The notes beneath the pieces are model-generated. The model saw only the letters and a program-made list of their open reading frames with translations, was not told the DNA's origin and searched no databases. Both the position numbers and the translations under genes were made by a program. Shown here one piece after another: positions 9,043-18,480 of a stretch of 64,000 bases of DNA (positions are counted from its first letter, which is position 1; the number at the start of each line of letters is the position of its first letter). This stretch comes from Paraglaciecola marina (GTDB lineage: Bacteria > Pseudomonadota > Gammaproteobacteria > Enterobacterales > Alteromonadaceae), in the NCBI RefSeq assembly GCF_004360155.1, contig NZ_ML178721.1:186001-250000 (forward strand). The letters are read 5' to 3'.

Positions 9043-10497
9043 ATGACTCAACAAGTCCAATTAGAATTAGAGAAGCGTTTTTCTGAGTTAAAAATTTCGT
9101 TAACCAACGAACAATGGTCTGATGTCAACTTTTTGAATAACAAAGTCGAAGAGTTGGAACAATCTGATATCGCGCTGGCCTTCAGGTTAATGCAACGGGT
9201 TAAAAATTTAGAACCCTCTGAACGCAATGTACAAAAACTAACGGAGTTGAAAGTTAGAGCATTGAAAGAATTCCCTGATCTTGCGACATTATCCTCTTCT
9301 GAATCCAATAAAATAAAGAATCTATTTAATAACGCGCAAAGTTTAAAACAACAAGTCTCTGGTGTTTTTACACATCCGCAAATGGCAAAGTTTAAGAGAC
9401 CATTCGCTTTATTTGTGTTAATACCATTTTTTCTTTTTGTTTTTTATCAACTTATTTTAGCAAGTCCAAGATATGAAAGTCAGGCTAAACTCATTGTAAA
9501 AGAACCGGATGGTATGGCTACGCTGGACCCGGCAATGGCATTAATGTCAGGGTTTGGTGTAAGTGCGACCAATCAAGATACTGAATTGGTCAAAGCCTTT
9601 ATATACTCTTATGATATGGTCAGTTACTTAGAAAGTAACTTTGAAATAAGTAAACACTACAGTGACAGTAAATATGACTTTATTAGCCGTTTAGAAAGTG
9701 ATGCAAGTAGAGAAAAATTATTGGAGTATTTCTTAAGTAGAGTCTTGGTTGAAGTTGATGAAAAGTCGCAAGTAGTGAATATATTTGTACAAGCTTATGA
9801 TGATGAATTTGCCTACCTGATGAGCAAAACGATAGTTGAGCGAGCAGAGTGGTACATTAATGAAATTGGCCATCATTTGGCTAAGCAACAGTTAGAGTTT
9901 GTGAAGCTTGAACATGAGCTCGTAGAGTCTCGATTACAGACAGCGAAAACTGAACTACTTGCATTTCAACGGCGACACAATTTACTCGATCCTGAAGCTG
10001 AAGGGATAGCTTTACAACAAATCACTTATCAAATGGAAGGGCAGGTTGCGGCAAAACGCACAGAGCTAAATGCGTTAAGAAACAGCATGAGTGAAAATGC
10101 ACCTCAAGTTGTTCAAGCAAGATCTCAACTGGAAAGTATGTTGCAGCAATTAGAAATTGAGCGCTCTAGACTTACTCATGACAAATTGAAAAATCAATCT
10201 CTTCCTGACGATGAAGTCAATTTGAGTGTTTCTCAAGTTTTAGCTAAATTCAGTGATTATAAAATTAACATGGAGCTAGCACTGCAAGCTTATGCTTCTT
10301 CACAGGTTTCTTTGGAAAAGTCAAGGATAGAAGCATACCGACAACTCAAATACCTAGTCACAGTGGAATCCCCAACATTACCTCAGGATGCTAGATACCC
10401 TGAGGTTTTTTATAACATCAGTTTATTCTTAGCTATTTTGTTGATGATATTTTTCATCGGTAGAATCATCTTGGCAACAGCGAATGAACTAAGATAA
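9043..10497 (+). CDS. kpsE: KpsE/BexC/CtrB-family inner-membrane export protein
   Basis: This membrane-anchored periplasmic adaptor links the KpsMT transporter to KpsD. The 484 residues comprise a cytoplasmic N-terminal region (1-120), a transmembrane helix (about 121-139), and a periplasmic part with long coiled coil (about 280-420). A second transmembrane helix lies near the C-terminus (about 455-478). E. coli KpsE is about 380 residues, and the extra length is mostly the N-terminal cytoplasmic extension. The start lies 3 nt after the kpsT stop. It carries the PCP topology but no tyrosine-kinase domain. Confidence 0.9.
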   Translation: MTQQVQLELEKRFSELKISLTNEQWSDVNFLNNKVEELEQSDIALAFRLMQRVKNLEPSERNVQKLTELKVRALKEFPDLATLSSSESNKIKNLFNNAQSLKQQVSGVFTHPQMAKFKRPFALFVLIPFFLFVFYQLILASPRYESQAKLIVKEPDGMATLDPAMALMSGFGVSATNQDTELVKAFIYSYDMVSYLESNFEISKHYSDSKYDFISRLESDASREKLLEYFLSRVLVEVDEKSQVVNIFVQAYDDEFAYLMSKTIVERAEWYINEIGHHLAKQQLEFVKLEHELVESRLQTAKTELLAFQRRHNLLDPEAEGIALQQITYQMEGQVAAKRTELNALRNSMSENAPQVVQARSQLESMLQQLEIERSRLTHDKLKNQSLPDDEVNLSVSQVLAKFSDYKINMELALQAYASSQVSLEKSRIEAYRQLKYLVTVESPTLPQDARYPEVFYNISLFLAILLMIFFIGRIILATANELR

Positions 10498-10522
10498 ATC
10501 AAACTATTAGAAAGTCAAAGGT

Positions 10523-11410
10523 ATGAATGTGAGAAAAGGAATAGTTTTAGCAGGTGGATCGGGTACGCGTCTTCATCCGCTAACATCTGTCATAAGTAAG
10601 CAACTGATGCCGGTGTATGATAAACCGATGATTTACTATCCCATTTCCACGTTAATGTTAGCCGGTATTAAAGATATTTTGATAATCTCTACCCCAGAAG
10701 AGTTACCCAGATTCAAAGCTCTATTGGGAACAGGTGAAGCGTGGGGCGTCAATTTTAATTATATAGAACAACCTTCACCAGATGGATTGGCACAAGCATT
10801 CTTGCTGGGTGAAGAGTTTATTGGTGAAGATCACTGCGCGTTGATTTTGGGCGATAATTTATATTATGGGCATGACCTTCAAGTGTCATTACGACATGCA
10901 AATAATCACTCTTCTGGTGCGACCGTTTTTGGCTATCACGTACATGATCCAGAACGTTATGGTGTAGTTGATTTTGACGATGACTGGAGAGCCTTATCTA
11001 TTGAAGAGAAACCCACTAATCCAAAATCTAATTATGCAGTAACAGGTTTGTACTTCTACGATAACCAAGTAGTAGAGTTAGCCAAACTAGTCCAACCTTC
11101 CAAACGTGGTGAACTGGAAATTACCGATCTTAATAATCTTTATTTGGAACAAGGTAACTTAAGAGTTGAACTAATGGGAAGGGGGTCGGCTTGGTTGGAT
11201 ACAGGTACTATCGATAGTTTATTGGATGCTTCAAACTTTATTGCTGCTATTGAGAAACGCCAAGGTTTAAAAATATGTTGCCCGGAAGAAATTGCTTACC
11301 GCAAAGGCTTTATTGATGCTGCACAACTTAAAAATCTTGCGGAGCCACTGTTGAAAAGTGGTTATGGAAAATATCTGTCTAAATTGCTTACCGAGAAAAT
11401 CAAACATTAA
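10523..11410 (+). CDS. rmlA: Glucose-1-phosphate thymidylyltransferase RmlA
   Basis: RmlA catalyses the first step to dTDP-L-rhamnose: dTTP plus glucose-1-phosphate gives dTDP-glucose and pyrophosphate. The 295 residues have the usual length. The nucleotide-binding motif GGSGTRLHP lies at 11-19, followed by [27 protein letters not shown] and the metal-binding LGDNLYYG segment. An AAAGG-type ribosome site precedes the ATG. It is the first of four contiguous rml genes in the order A-C-D-B, 25 nt after kpsE, so it belongs to the export operon. Confidence 0.96.
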   Translation: MNVRKGIVLAGGSGTRLHPLTSVISKQLMPVYDKPMIYYPISTLMLAGIKDILIISTPEELPRFKALLGTGEAWGVNFNYIEQPSPDGLAQAFLLGEEFIGEDHCALILGDNLYYGHDLQVSLRHANNHSSGATVFGYHVHDPERYGVVDFDDDWRALSIEEKPTNPKSNYAVTGLYFYDNQVVELAKLVQPSKRGELEITDLNNLYLEQGNLRVELMGRGSAWLDTGTIDSLLDASNFIAAIEKRQGLKICCPEEIAYRKGFIDAAQLKNLAEPLLKSGYGKYLSKLLTEKIKH

Positions 11411-11411
11411 A

Positions 11412-11960
11412 ATGAAAGTAATACATACAGACCTTCCAGATGTAAAAATTATCGAACCTAAGGTTTTTGGTGATGAGAGAGGCTTTTTCATGGAAACCTT
11501 TCGCCAAGACTGGTTTAAGCAACATGTGGCGGATGTCGATTTTGTGCAAGATAACCACAGCAAATCCAAACAGGGAATCCTAAGAGGGTTGCATTATCAA
11601 TTAAAACACACTCAAGGAAAGTTGGTTCGAGTTACCAGTGGTGAAGTTTTTGATGTGGCGATAGATATGCGTAAATCGTCACCGACCTTCGGAAAAACTT
11701 GTAGCGTTTTGTTATCTGCTGAGAATAAAAAGCAATTATGGGTACCTGCAGGATTCGCCCATGGGTTTTATGTGACTTCCGAATGCGCCGAATTTGTTTA
11801 TCGCTGCACCGACTATTACCATCCTGAATTTGAGATTTCAGTTCGTTTTGATGATCCTAAACTTCAAATCGAGTGGCCTTTTAGTAAAATTGAAAAGCCG
11901 GGCTTGTCAGCAAAAGATGAACAGGGACTTGACTTTAATTCAGCACCCTATTTTGAGTAA
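11412..11960 (+). CDS. rmlC: dTDP-4-dehydrorhamnose 3,5-epimerase RmlC
   Basis: RmlC catalyses the third step of dTDP-L-rhamnose synthesis, a double epimerisation at C3 and C5. The start was placed at the ATG at 11412, just past the rmlA stop, because the protein then begins MKVIHTDLPDVKIIEPKVF as in the family. The longer frame would overlap rmlA. The 182-residue cupin has the catalytic histidine in GLHYQ (His61), a tyrosine in FVYRC (Tyr130) and the segment VPAGFAHGFY (111-120). Confidence 0.95.
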   Translation: MKVIHTDLPDVKIIEPKVFGDERGFFMETFRQDWFKQHVADVDFVQDNHSKSKQGILRGLHYQLKHTQGKLVRVTSGEVFDVAIDMRKSSPTFGKTCSVLLSAENKKQLWVPAGFAHGFYVTSECAEFVYRCTDYYHPEFEISVRFDDPKLQIEWPFSKIEKPGLSAKDEQGLDFNSAPYFE

Positions 11961-11988
11961 TATGAACAAATTAATAGGCGATGTCTGA

Positions 11989-12852
11989 ATGACAATAGTG
12001 GTTATTGGAAAAAGCGGTCAGTTAGCACAAGAGTTAAAACTATTAGATGATAGTTTGCTTTGTTTAGGCCGTGACGATATTGATATAACCAGTGCAGAAA
12101 GCGTTAATTCAATACTGAGTAACAATAATGTCACAGGTATTATTAATGCATCAGCGTACACCGCCGTAGATAAAGCCGAATCAGAAAGGCAACAAGCGTT
12201 TGAAATCAATGCTGCCGCGGTAGAGAATCTTGCCAAGTACGCAAATCAAAACGCTGTACCTTTAGTGCATGTTTCAACGGATTATGTGTTCTGTGGTGAT
12301 AAAGGCTCACCTTATCAGGTTGATGACAAACTCGAGCCTATCGGTGTGTATGGCGCAAGTAAAGCGGAAGGGGAAAGAGTGCTTTTGCAATACGCCACCA
12401 AGCACAGTTGCATTATTAGAACCAGTTGGGTTTACTCTCAATTTGGCAATAACTTTGTGAAAACCATGCTGCGGTTGATGGCCGAAAAACCCGAGCTTGG
12501 TATTATTGATGACCAAATTGGTTCACCTACATCAGCCAGTGCTTTAGCTAAAGTTTGTTTATACGCAGTTAATCATAATGTGAATGGGGTGCACCACTTT
12601 ACCGATACAGGTGTGTGCAGTTGGTACGATTTTGCATTAGCGATCCAAGAACTAGGCGTCAAAAATGGAATATTAGATAAATCTATTCCGGTTAAGCCTA
12701 TTTCAACCTCAGCGTATCCTACTCCAGCAAAAAGACCGAGCTATAGTGTATTAGATAAAAGTTCACTGCAGTTGGCTTTTGACGGATTAGAACTCAAACA
12801 TTGGCGAGTAGAGTTGAGTGATGTTATTCACCAACTAACCTCAACAAAATAA
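11989..12852 (+). CDS. rmlD: dTDP-4-dehydrorhamnose reductase RmlD
   Basis: RmlD makes dTDP-L-rhamnose by NAD(P)H-dependent reduction of the 4-keto intermediate. The 287-residue SDR protein has a nucleotide-binding start GKSGQLA (7-13), the STDYVF segment (96-101) and the catalytic YGASK motif (Tyr121, Lys125). It follows rmlC by 28 nt. Length and motifs fit the family well, and nothing unusual is seen. Confidence 0.95.
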   Translation: MTIVVIGKSGQLAQELKLLDDSLLCLGRDDIDITSAESVNSILSNNNVTGIINASAYTAVDKAESERQQAFEINAAAVENLAKYANQNAVPLVHVSTDYVFCGDKGSPYQVDDKLEPIGVYGASKAEGERVLLQYATKHSCIIRTSWVYSQFGNNFVKTMLRLMAEKPELGIIDDQIGSPTSASALAKVCLYAVNHNVNGVHHFTDTGVCSWYDFALAIQELGVKNGILDKSIPVKPISTSAYPTPAKRPSYSVLDKSSLQLAFDGLELKHWRVELSDVIHQLTSTK

Positions 12853-12867
12853 TAAAAGAAATTTCAA

Positions 12868-13956
12868 ATGACCAAAAACAAAGTGTTACTTGTCACTGGC
12901 GGTGCTGGGTTTATCGGTGCTAACTTCATATTGTATTGGATGCAGAATAATCCAGAAGATACAGTCATTGTGCTCGACGCCCTTACGTATGCGGGGAGTC
13001 GGGAAAATCTAGCACCTGTAGAATCTAATGACAAATTTGTATTCGTTAAAGGCGATATTTGCGACACACCATTAGTGGAATCACTATTAGCTGAATACCA
13101 AGTTGATACTACTGTGCATTTTGCCGCTGAGTCTCATGTCGACCGCTCTATCACCGGGCCCGATGCGTTTATTGAAACCAATATTATTGGTACTTATAGC
13201 CTACTTAAGGCGGCTAAAAAAGTGTGGATAGACCTTCCCACAGCTGACGGGAAGGAACCTTTGCAACACCGTTTTCATCACGTCAGTACTGATGAAGTAT
13301 ATGGCACGTTGGAGCCAAATGTTCCAGCTTTTACCGAAGATACTCCATATGCTCCTAATTCTCCCTATTCAGCTAGTAAGGCGGCCAGTGATCACCTAGT
13401 AAGAGCTTACCATCACACTTATGCCTTAGAAGTAACCACTAGTAATTGCTCAAACAATTATGGTCCTTACCACTTCCCAGAAAAGTTAATCCCCCTCATT
13501 ATTACTAATATTTTGCACAATAAACCCTTGCCTGTTTATGGTGATGGCCAGCAAATTCGAGATTGGCTTTACGTTGAAGACCATGCCCGCGGAATAGAGT
13601 TAGTTATTAAAAAAGGCCGCATAGGTGAAAATTATAATATTGGCGGCCACAATGAATGGGCGAATATTGATATTGTGAAACTGGTTTGTGAAAAAATGAA
13701 CCATGCGTTTGTTACTAATACCGAGTTACAAGAAAAGTATCCAAGTGCAACGAAGGCGATTCAAGGTCAAGCTGAAGACCTAATTACCTATGTTACCGAC
13801 AGGGCAGGCCATGACAGACGTTATGCAATAGATGCCACTAAAGCTAGTAATGAACTAGACTATAAGCCCCAAGAAACATTTGAAACTGGGATCAATAAAA
13901 CGATTAAATGGTATTTGAAAAATGAGAGTTGGTGGAAAATGCTTGTTGAGTTTTAA
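12868..13956 (+). CDS. rmlB: dTDP-glucose 4,6-dehydratase RmlB
   Basis: RmlB catalyses the second step to dTDP-L-rhamnose, NAD-dependent dehydration of dTDP-glucose to the 4-keto-6-deoxy sugar. The 362-residue protein shows GGAGFIG (11-17), the catalytic TDE triad segment (141-143) and YSASK (Tyr167, Lys171). The C-terminal segment [11 protein letters not shown] is typical of RmlB. It ends the forward operon that starts at wecA. A 230-nt AT-rich gap follows before the next operon. Confidence 0.96.
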   Translation: MTKNKVLLVTGGAGFIGANFILYWMQNNPEDTVIVLDALTYAGSRENLAPVESNDKFVFVKGDICDTPLVESLLAEYQVDTTVHFAAESHVDRSITGPDAFIETNIIGTYSLLKAAKKVWIDLPTADGKEPLQHRFHHVSTDEVYGTLEPNVPAFTEDTPYAPNSPYSASKAASDHLVRAYHHTYALEVTTSNCSNNYGPYHFPEKLIPLIITNILHNKPLPVYGDGQQIRDWLYVEDHARGIELVIKKGRIGENYNIGGHNEWANIDIVKLVCEKMNHAFVTNTELQEKYPSATKAIQGQAEDLITYVTDRAGHDRRYAIDATKASNELDYKPQETFETGINKTIKWYLKNESWWKMLVEF

Positions 13957-14186
13957 TCGTCTGTTTTCCGCAGAAATGAAATTTTAGTTACTTAAAAAAT
14001 ATCAATAATCGTTTAGATAACAAATATATAGACCAAAAAACAATAGAGACAGTTATGGGTGTAATTTTCTTACAAATTAGTTATTATTTATTGATTAGCA
14101 GCACTCAAATTAACAGTTTTCCAGTTTATATTTAAATTGCTAAATCAAACAGATAATAAACAAAAGAAGATTAAAGGATATAGAGT

Positions 14187-15944
14187 TTGAAAATTATCAT
14201 TACCACTGAAAACACGGAGCTCTGGCGAAGTTTAGCAAACTCATTAGATGATAAGAATATCAAATTTATAGACTCATATAGTGATTTAGAAAATAATGCA
14301 GAAAGTCAACTTGTCTTTTGTTTCCAACCCGTAACTGACTTAGAATTATTCGCGAAAAATTTGCAAACAAATAAAATTGAGTCGGCTTTACTGTTTTATC
14401 AACAAAGTGAATTTGTTCTCGCAAATGCAGTTAGTCAAGGTGAAAATTTAGAAACCGCCACTAATCAATGGCAACAAAAAGGTGACTTATTGTTGAACGT
14501 TCATAAACAATATCGCCGTAAAATTAAACTGATTAATTTAAATCAAGCATTTCTTAATCAAACTACTTTTGCCGAACAAATGAACGAGCAGGGAGTTTCC
14601 ATTCTTGACAACTTTGATTATCAACTTAACTCCGACTTTAATCTACTGCTTGCCTGCCAACATGTTCGTCAGGAGCAAAGGTTAGCGCATTTAAATCTCG
14701 TATTAACAGCTAGCAGCTTGCCGGTATGTGAGACGATTGATTTGGCTTTGGACAGCAACAAGGTGTTAGAACTGAATGTTACTGAGAGTAGTACAAAAAA
14801 AGAGTTAGAAAAAAATATTGAAACTTTAAGCAATCAACTAAAAGAACAAGTTAACGCTATGGGTTTAGCTAACCAAGCGTTAAATCGCGAGCAGGAGGTT
14901 GTTGCTACATTGCAAGAAGAGTTAGAACAGCTCCATTTGAATTTCGAAAGTGAAACACAAAAATTTAATCAGACTGAATTAAAGTTATCAGCTCAAGTTA
15001 AAGATACTTCAGCCATATTAGAGCGAGAAAAAACGGACCGAGAGTTGTTAGAACTGCAATTAAACCAAGTACAAGGTGAGTTGGAACAATTTTACTCGAA
15101 TTTCGAAAGCGAAACACAGAAATATAAACAGACAGAATTAAAGTTATCATCACAACTCAAAGACACTGAGACCAAATTGGAAGGTGGGAAAAGTGAAATG
15201 GAGCTGTTTGAACTTCAATTAGGCCAAGTACAAAGAGAGTTGGAAGAATACTTCTTATCCAATCAAACCAAAGATAATAAAATATTAGCCTTTGAAAATG
15301 AACTAGAGTTGCTGAAAAAGAACAATGCTGATTTAGATAAACAGCTGACTATATCAACAAACTCATTGTCTTCGTTAAATAAAAAGATTGTCAACCTCAA
15401 TGTTGAGACAAAACAAAAAGATAAAGCTCAGGTTAAAAATTTACAGCAAATCAAATTAAAGCAGATGAAGCTGGATAAGCAAGCCTCTCAAATCGCCAAG
15501 GCAAAGAGTGAAAATGACATTCTTAAGCACAATTTGAATCAAGCAAAAGCTGAACTAGCTAGGATTAAATCATCCACTTTATGGAAATCGGCAGATCCTG
15601 TTCGGAAATTGGTAAAAGCCGTAGGGAAAATGGATAAAAAGAAAGCTAGATTACAGGAAAATATAGGGTTGTTGCTAACCTCCGAATATTTTGATGCCGC
15701 TTGGTACTTAGAAACTTATCCCGATGTGGCGGCTTCGGAAATTAATCCTGCAGAACATTATCTAAAATTTGGCGCCAAAGAGGGTCGTTTCCCAAGCCCT
15801 CAATTTGATGGAAATTGGTACTTGCAACGCTACCCTGATATTGGCGATACAGACATTAACCCACTAATCCACTTTATAAAGTTTGGAATAAGTGAAGGAA
15901 GAAGTGCCTCCCCAAAAATGCTTGTTAATCAGAATAAACCATAG
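14187..15944 (+). CDS. Long coiled-coil protein with C-terminal WYL-YPDV modules
   Basis: The 585-residue cytoplasmic protein starts with a TTG codon (AAAGGA site 8 nt upstream). Residues 1-200 form a globular region of unknown type. Residues about 205-475 are strongly predicted coiled coil, including an internal 53-residue tandem duplication. The C-terminus holds two copies of a ~40-residue module, WYLETYPDVAASEINPAEHY and WYLQRYPDIGDTDINPLIHF, each followed by a G..EGR..P ending. The same module recurs in two other proteins of this locus. It is the first gene of the 12-gene operon. A scaffold or chain-length role is speculation; no catalytic motif is seen. Confidence 0.75.
   Translation: MKIIITTENTELWRSLANSLDDKNIKFIDSYSDLENNAESQLVFCFQPVTDLELFAKNLQTNKIESALLFYQQSEFVLANAVSQGENLETATNQWQQKGDLLLNVHKQYRRKIKLINLNQAFLNQTTFAEQMNEQGVSILDNFDYQLNSDFNLLLACQHVRQEQRLAHLNLVLTASSLPVCETIDLALDSNKVLELNVTESSTKKELEKNIETLSNQLKEQVNAMGLANQALNREQEVVATLQEELEQLHLNFESETQKFNQTELKLSAQVKDTSAILEREKTDRELLELQLNQVQGELEQFYSNFESETQKYKQTELKLSSQLKDTETKLEGGKSEMELFELQLGQVQRELEEYFLSNQTKDNKILAFENELELLKKNNADLDKQLTISTNSLSSLNKKIVNLNVETKQKDKAQVKNLQQIKLKQMKLDKQASQIAKAKSENDILKHNLNQAKAELARIKSSTLWKSADPVRKLVKAVGKMDKKKARLQENIGLLLTSEYFDAAWYLETYPDVAASEINPAEHYLKFGAKEGRFPSPQFDGNWYLQRYPDIGDTDINPLIHFIKFGISEGRSASPKMLVNQNKP
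14919..15236 (+). repeat. 159-bp in-frame tandem duplication in coiled coil
   Basis: Two direct repeats (14919-15077 and 15078-15236) each encode 53 residues beginning ELEQ, with matching segments NFESETQK(F/Y)(N/K)QTELKLS. A third, decayed start (ELEEYF) follows at 15237. The DNA copies are similar but not identical, so the duplication is not very recent. The period adds a defined length of coiled coil. Confidence 0.85.
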
Positions 15945-15964
15945 TGGCATGGAGGACGAATAAT

Positions 15965-17518
15965 ATGAATAAAGTCTTAATTTGGTTAGGTGCTGGGCGT
16001 GTTGAAACGCCAAATATCAACTTCGATAAATTCGAAACTGTGTTGTTGGTTGAAGCCCGTTTAGAACAGGTGGCAAAGCTTCGTAAACAATATAGTAAAG
16101 ATAGTAAGGTCAAAATAGTTCACGGAGCAGTTTCTGATCTTGCTCAAAATTCTGGCTTTAATCGGTATTCTTTAGAAGAGTATTCCGCTTTTTCAGTAGC
16201 AACAGGCTTAAAAGAACTTTTCCCAGGATTAAAGGTGGAGGAGAGGGAAGAGGTAAATACTCAAGCTATTGCTGATGTGCTAAATGATTATATAGCTCAA
16301 CCTGCTTCAATTACCTTGGTTTTGGATATACTTGACATAAATCACTTAATATTGGAATCTTTGATTAGCGTTGAAAGTTGGCAGAATATCAATACACTTT
16401 ATTTACCTATTCCTGAGATTTCGTTTTACGAAAATGCCCAGCCTGCCTCTGAATTATTGTCCTTATTGCAGTCTCAAGGTTTCGGGCTGAGCACTATAGA
16501 TAGCCTTGATCCAGATATTCCCGTTGCCGAGATGCATCGCAATCCCATGTGGTCTGAACTTGAATTGGTAAAAAAACAATTGCAGTTGCAAAAAGGACAG
16601 CATCAGAAGGAAATTCAAGAGTATAAAAGTCAATTGCTGGCTCAAAATAGTGACGCCGAGAAAGCGAAAAGGGATTTCACTCAATCTTTAGATAAACAGT
16701 CCGTTGAATTGAAAAAAATAGTCGAAACTAACAACAAGTATAAGTTAAAGTTGGAAGAGTCTAATCAACAAAAAACAAGCTTAGAAAAAAGGCTAGAAAG
16801 TGACAAGCTAGCATCTGAAACCAAAATAAAACAGCTTCAAATGGATAAACAACAATTAGTTGAAACACATGGAAAAGCTAAAGAAGAAAACGAGCAACAA
16901 CATCAAACGTTGCTTAGTCAAATTAAAACGTTGACGGCTCAAGTGGAGCGGAAAACTACAAAAATTGAACTTTTAGTCAGTACTTTGGAAACTCAAAAAG
17001 CAGAGTCTGCAAAACAGTTTGAAACATTGCAGGCTGAAAAACAACAAACAGAGAGTGATATAGACGAATTGAACACAAAGTTCTCAGTATTGAAATCTGA
17101 GATGGCTTCACTTAAAACTGAACTCGAAGAACGAACTCAAAGGTATCAGGAAAGTAAAAAGTGGACAGAAGGGGTAAATGAATCGAATAGGGAGTTGATA
17201 AAAAGTATTGAAGCACTTGGGATAGAAAATAAAAGATTGGCTATAGAAAAAGAATCACTTATTAGCGAGCTTAATGTGGTTAAAAAAAGACAAAGCCAAA
17301 CTATCTCTACATTAGAGCTAAACACAAGGTTAATGACTAAATTACAAAGTGATACAGGTCATTTACGTGAACAATTTAAAGAAAAAGTCAAATCAGAAGA
17401 AAAACTTAAAGCTCTTATTGCTGAACTTCATGAAAAGTTACAGCAGGCAGCAACCTTCTATCATAAACTTGAGCAGCAATATCCGGATCTGCTTTTAGAG
17501 AGTACTGAATCCCGATGA
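15965..17518 (+). CDS. Methyltransferase-fold-like protein with long coiled coil
   Basis: The start was chosen at the ATG at 15965, preceded by a strong GGAGGA site, in place of an in-frame GTG at 15944. The protein has 517 residues. Residues 1-200 look like a Rossmann-type, FkbM/SAM-methyltransferase-like domain (VLIWLGAGRVETPN; TVLLVEARLEQ; ITLVLDILDINHL), but a clear SAM-binding glycine loop is degenerate. Residues about 205-510 are coiled coil. The order resembles WbdD-type chain terminators, where a methyltransferase is joined to a coiled-coil ruler, but no kinase domain is seen. Its stop overlaps the next gene (ATGA). Confidence 0.65.
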   Translation: MNKVLIWLGAGRVETPNINFDKFETVLLVEARLEQVAKLRKQYSKDSKVKIVHGAVSDLAQNSGFNRYSLEEYSAFSVATGLKELFPGLKVEEREEVNTQAIADVLNDYIAQPASITLVLDILDINHLILESLISVESWQNINTLYLPIPEISFYENAQPASELLSLLQSQGFGLSTIDSLDPDIPVAEMHRNPMWSELELVKKQLQLQKGQHQKEIQEYKSQLLAQNSDAEKAKRDFTQSLDKQSVELKKIVETNNKYKLKLEESNQQKTSLEKRLESDKLASETKIKQLQMDKQQLVETHGKAKEENEQQHQTLLSQIKTLTAQVERKTTKIELLVSTLETQKAESAKQFETLQAEKQQTESDIDELNTKFSVLKSEMASLKTELEERTQRYQESKKWTEGVNESNRELIKSIEALGIENKRLAIEKESLISELNVVKKRQSQTISTLELNTRLMTKLQSDTGHLREQFKEKVKSEEKLKALIAELHEKLQQAATFYHKLEQQYPDLLLESTESR

Positions 17519-18480
17519 GTAAAGATTTGCAAAATATGCGTTTTAACTTGCAAATGGCGTTGGATACTCTTGATGCATCACCGTTAGTTTCTAAAGCTAA
17601 AGACACAGTTCTCGTTGATCCTAGAAAGCTTAATATTCGCGATGCTGATAGTCTAATTGCTCGTTGTGAAAACGTTGTCCGAAGTGGAGAATTAAATAAC
17701 AAACCAACGTTAAGGCTTATACATCATTTTGCATGTAGTGGAGGTACATTAATTTCAAAGTGCCTTGCAGCGCTACCGAATGTTTTTCTGTTAAGTGAAG
17801 TACATCCAGAAACGACAAATCATTTAGGAGGAGGGAAGCCTAAATTTTTGCCTACAGACATTACCTCTTTGTCAAGGTATGCCGGAGTACCGAAAGTAAA
17901 CGAGTTAGCGATTAAAATTTTCACTCAAAACATCAGATGTACATATCAGCATGTTGTTGAGTTGGGAGGATTGTTAATTTTAAGAGATCACTCTCATTCA
18001 GATTATTGTGTAGGACCGCGATTTGATGGTGATTCGAAAGTATACTCCGTACTCAAAACTGAATTCGATATTTTACGTCTCGTTACCATACGTCATCCTG
18101 TAGATGCATATATGTCATTGGTAAAAAATAACTGGGAACAACACGAACCTAAGGGCTTTGAAGAATATTGTAAACGTTTTCTTATATTCACCAGTCATTA
18201 CCCTAAATCACAAATTGTTAAATATGAAGATGTGGTAAAGGACCCGAATAAATCAATTAAGGTTATCGCTAATAAGTTGAACCTCCCATTTACTAGTAAT
18301 TTTATCGATATCTTCGATACCATGCTCGTCACTGGTGATAGCGGGCGCTCAGGTGCTGTAATAGAAGAACGGCCACGTCGTACGTTAACTTCAGGGCAAA
18401 TTAAAATGGTTCAAGCTTCAAAATCATTTAAAAAAATAGCAAAAAAATTCGATTACAGAATACCAGAGGAAGTAGAATGA
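17515..18480 (+). CDS. Sulfotransferase-like protein (PAPS-dependent fold)
   Basis: The 321-residue protein is a P-loop sulfotransferase-like enzyme that would move sulfate from PAPS to a sugar hydroxyl. The 5'-phosphosulfate loop is HHFACSGGTLISK (70-82), where SGGT replaces the usual SGTT/TGTT, and the 3'-phosphate site is RHPVDAYMSL (193-202). Both ends are coupled by ATGA overlaps to its neighbours, the coiled-coil protein and the exostosin-like protein, which places it firmly in a polysaccharide assembly operon. The exact acceptor cannot be told. Confidence 0.8.
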   Translation: MSKDLQNMRFNLQMALDTLDASPLVSKAKDTVLVDPRKLNIRDADSLIARCENVVRSGELNNKPTLRLIHHFACSGGTLISKCLAALPNVFLLSEVHPETTNHLGGGKPKFLPTDITSLSRYAGVPKVNELAIKIFTQNIRCTYQHVVELGGLLILRDHSHSDYCVGPRFDGDSKVYSVLKTEFDILRLVTIRHPVDAYMSLVKNNWEQHEPKGFEEYCKRFLIFTSHYPKSQIVKYEDVVKDPNKSIKVIANKLNLPFTSNFIDIFDTMLVTGDSGRSGAVIEERPRRTLTSGQIKMVQASKSFKKIAKKFDYRIPEEVE

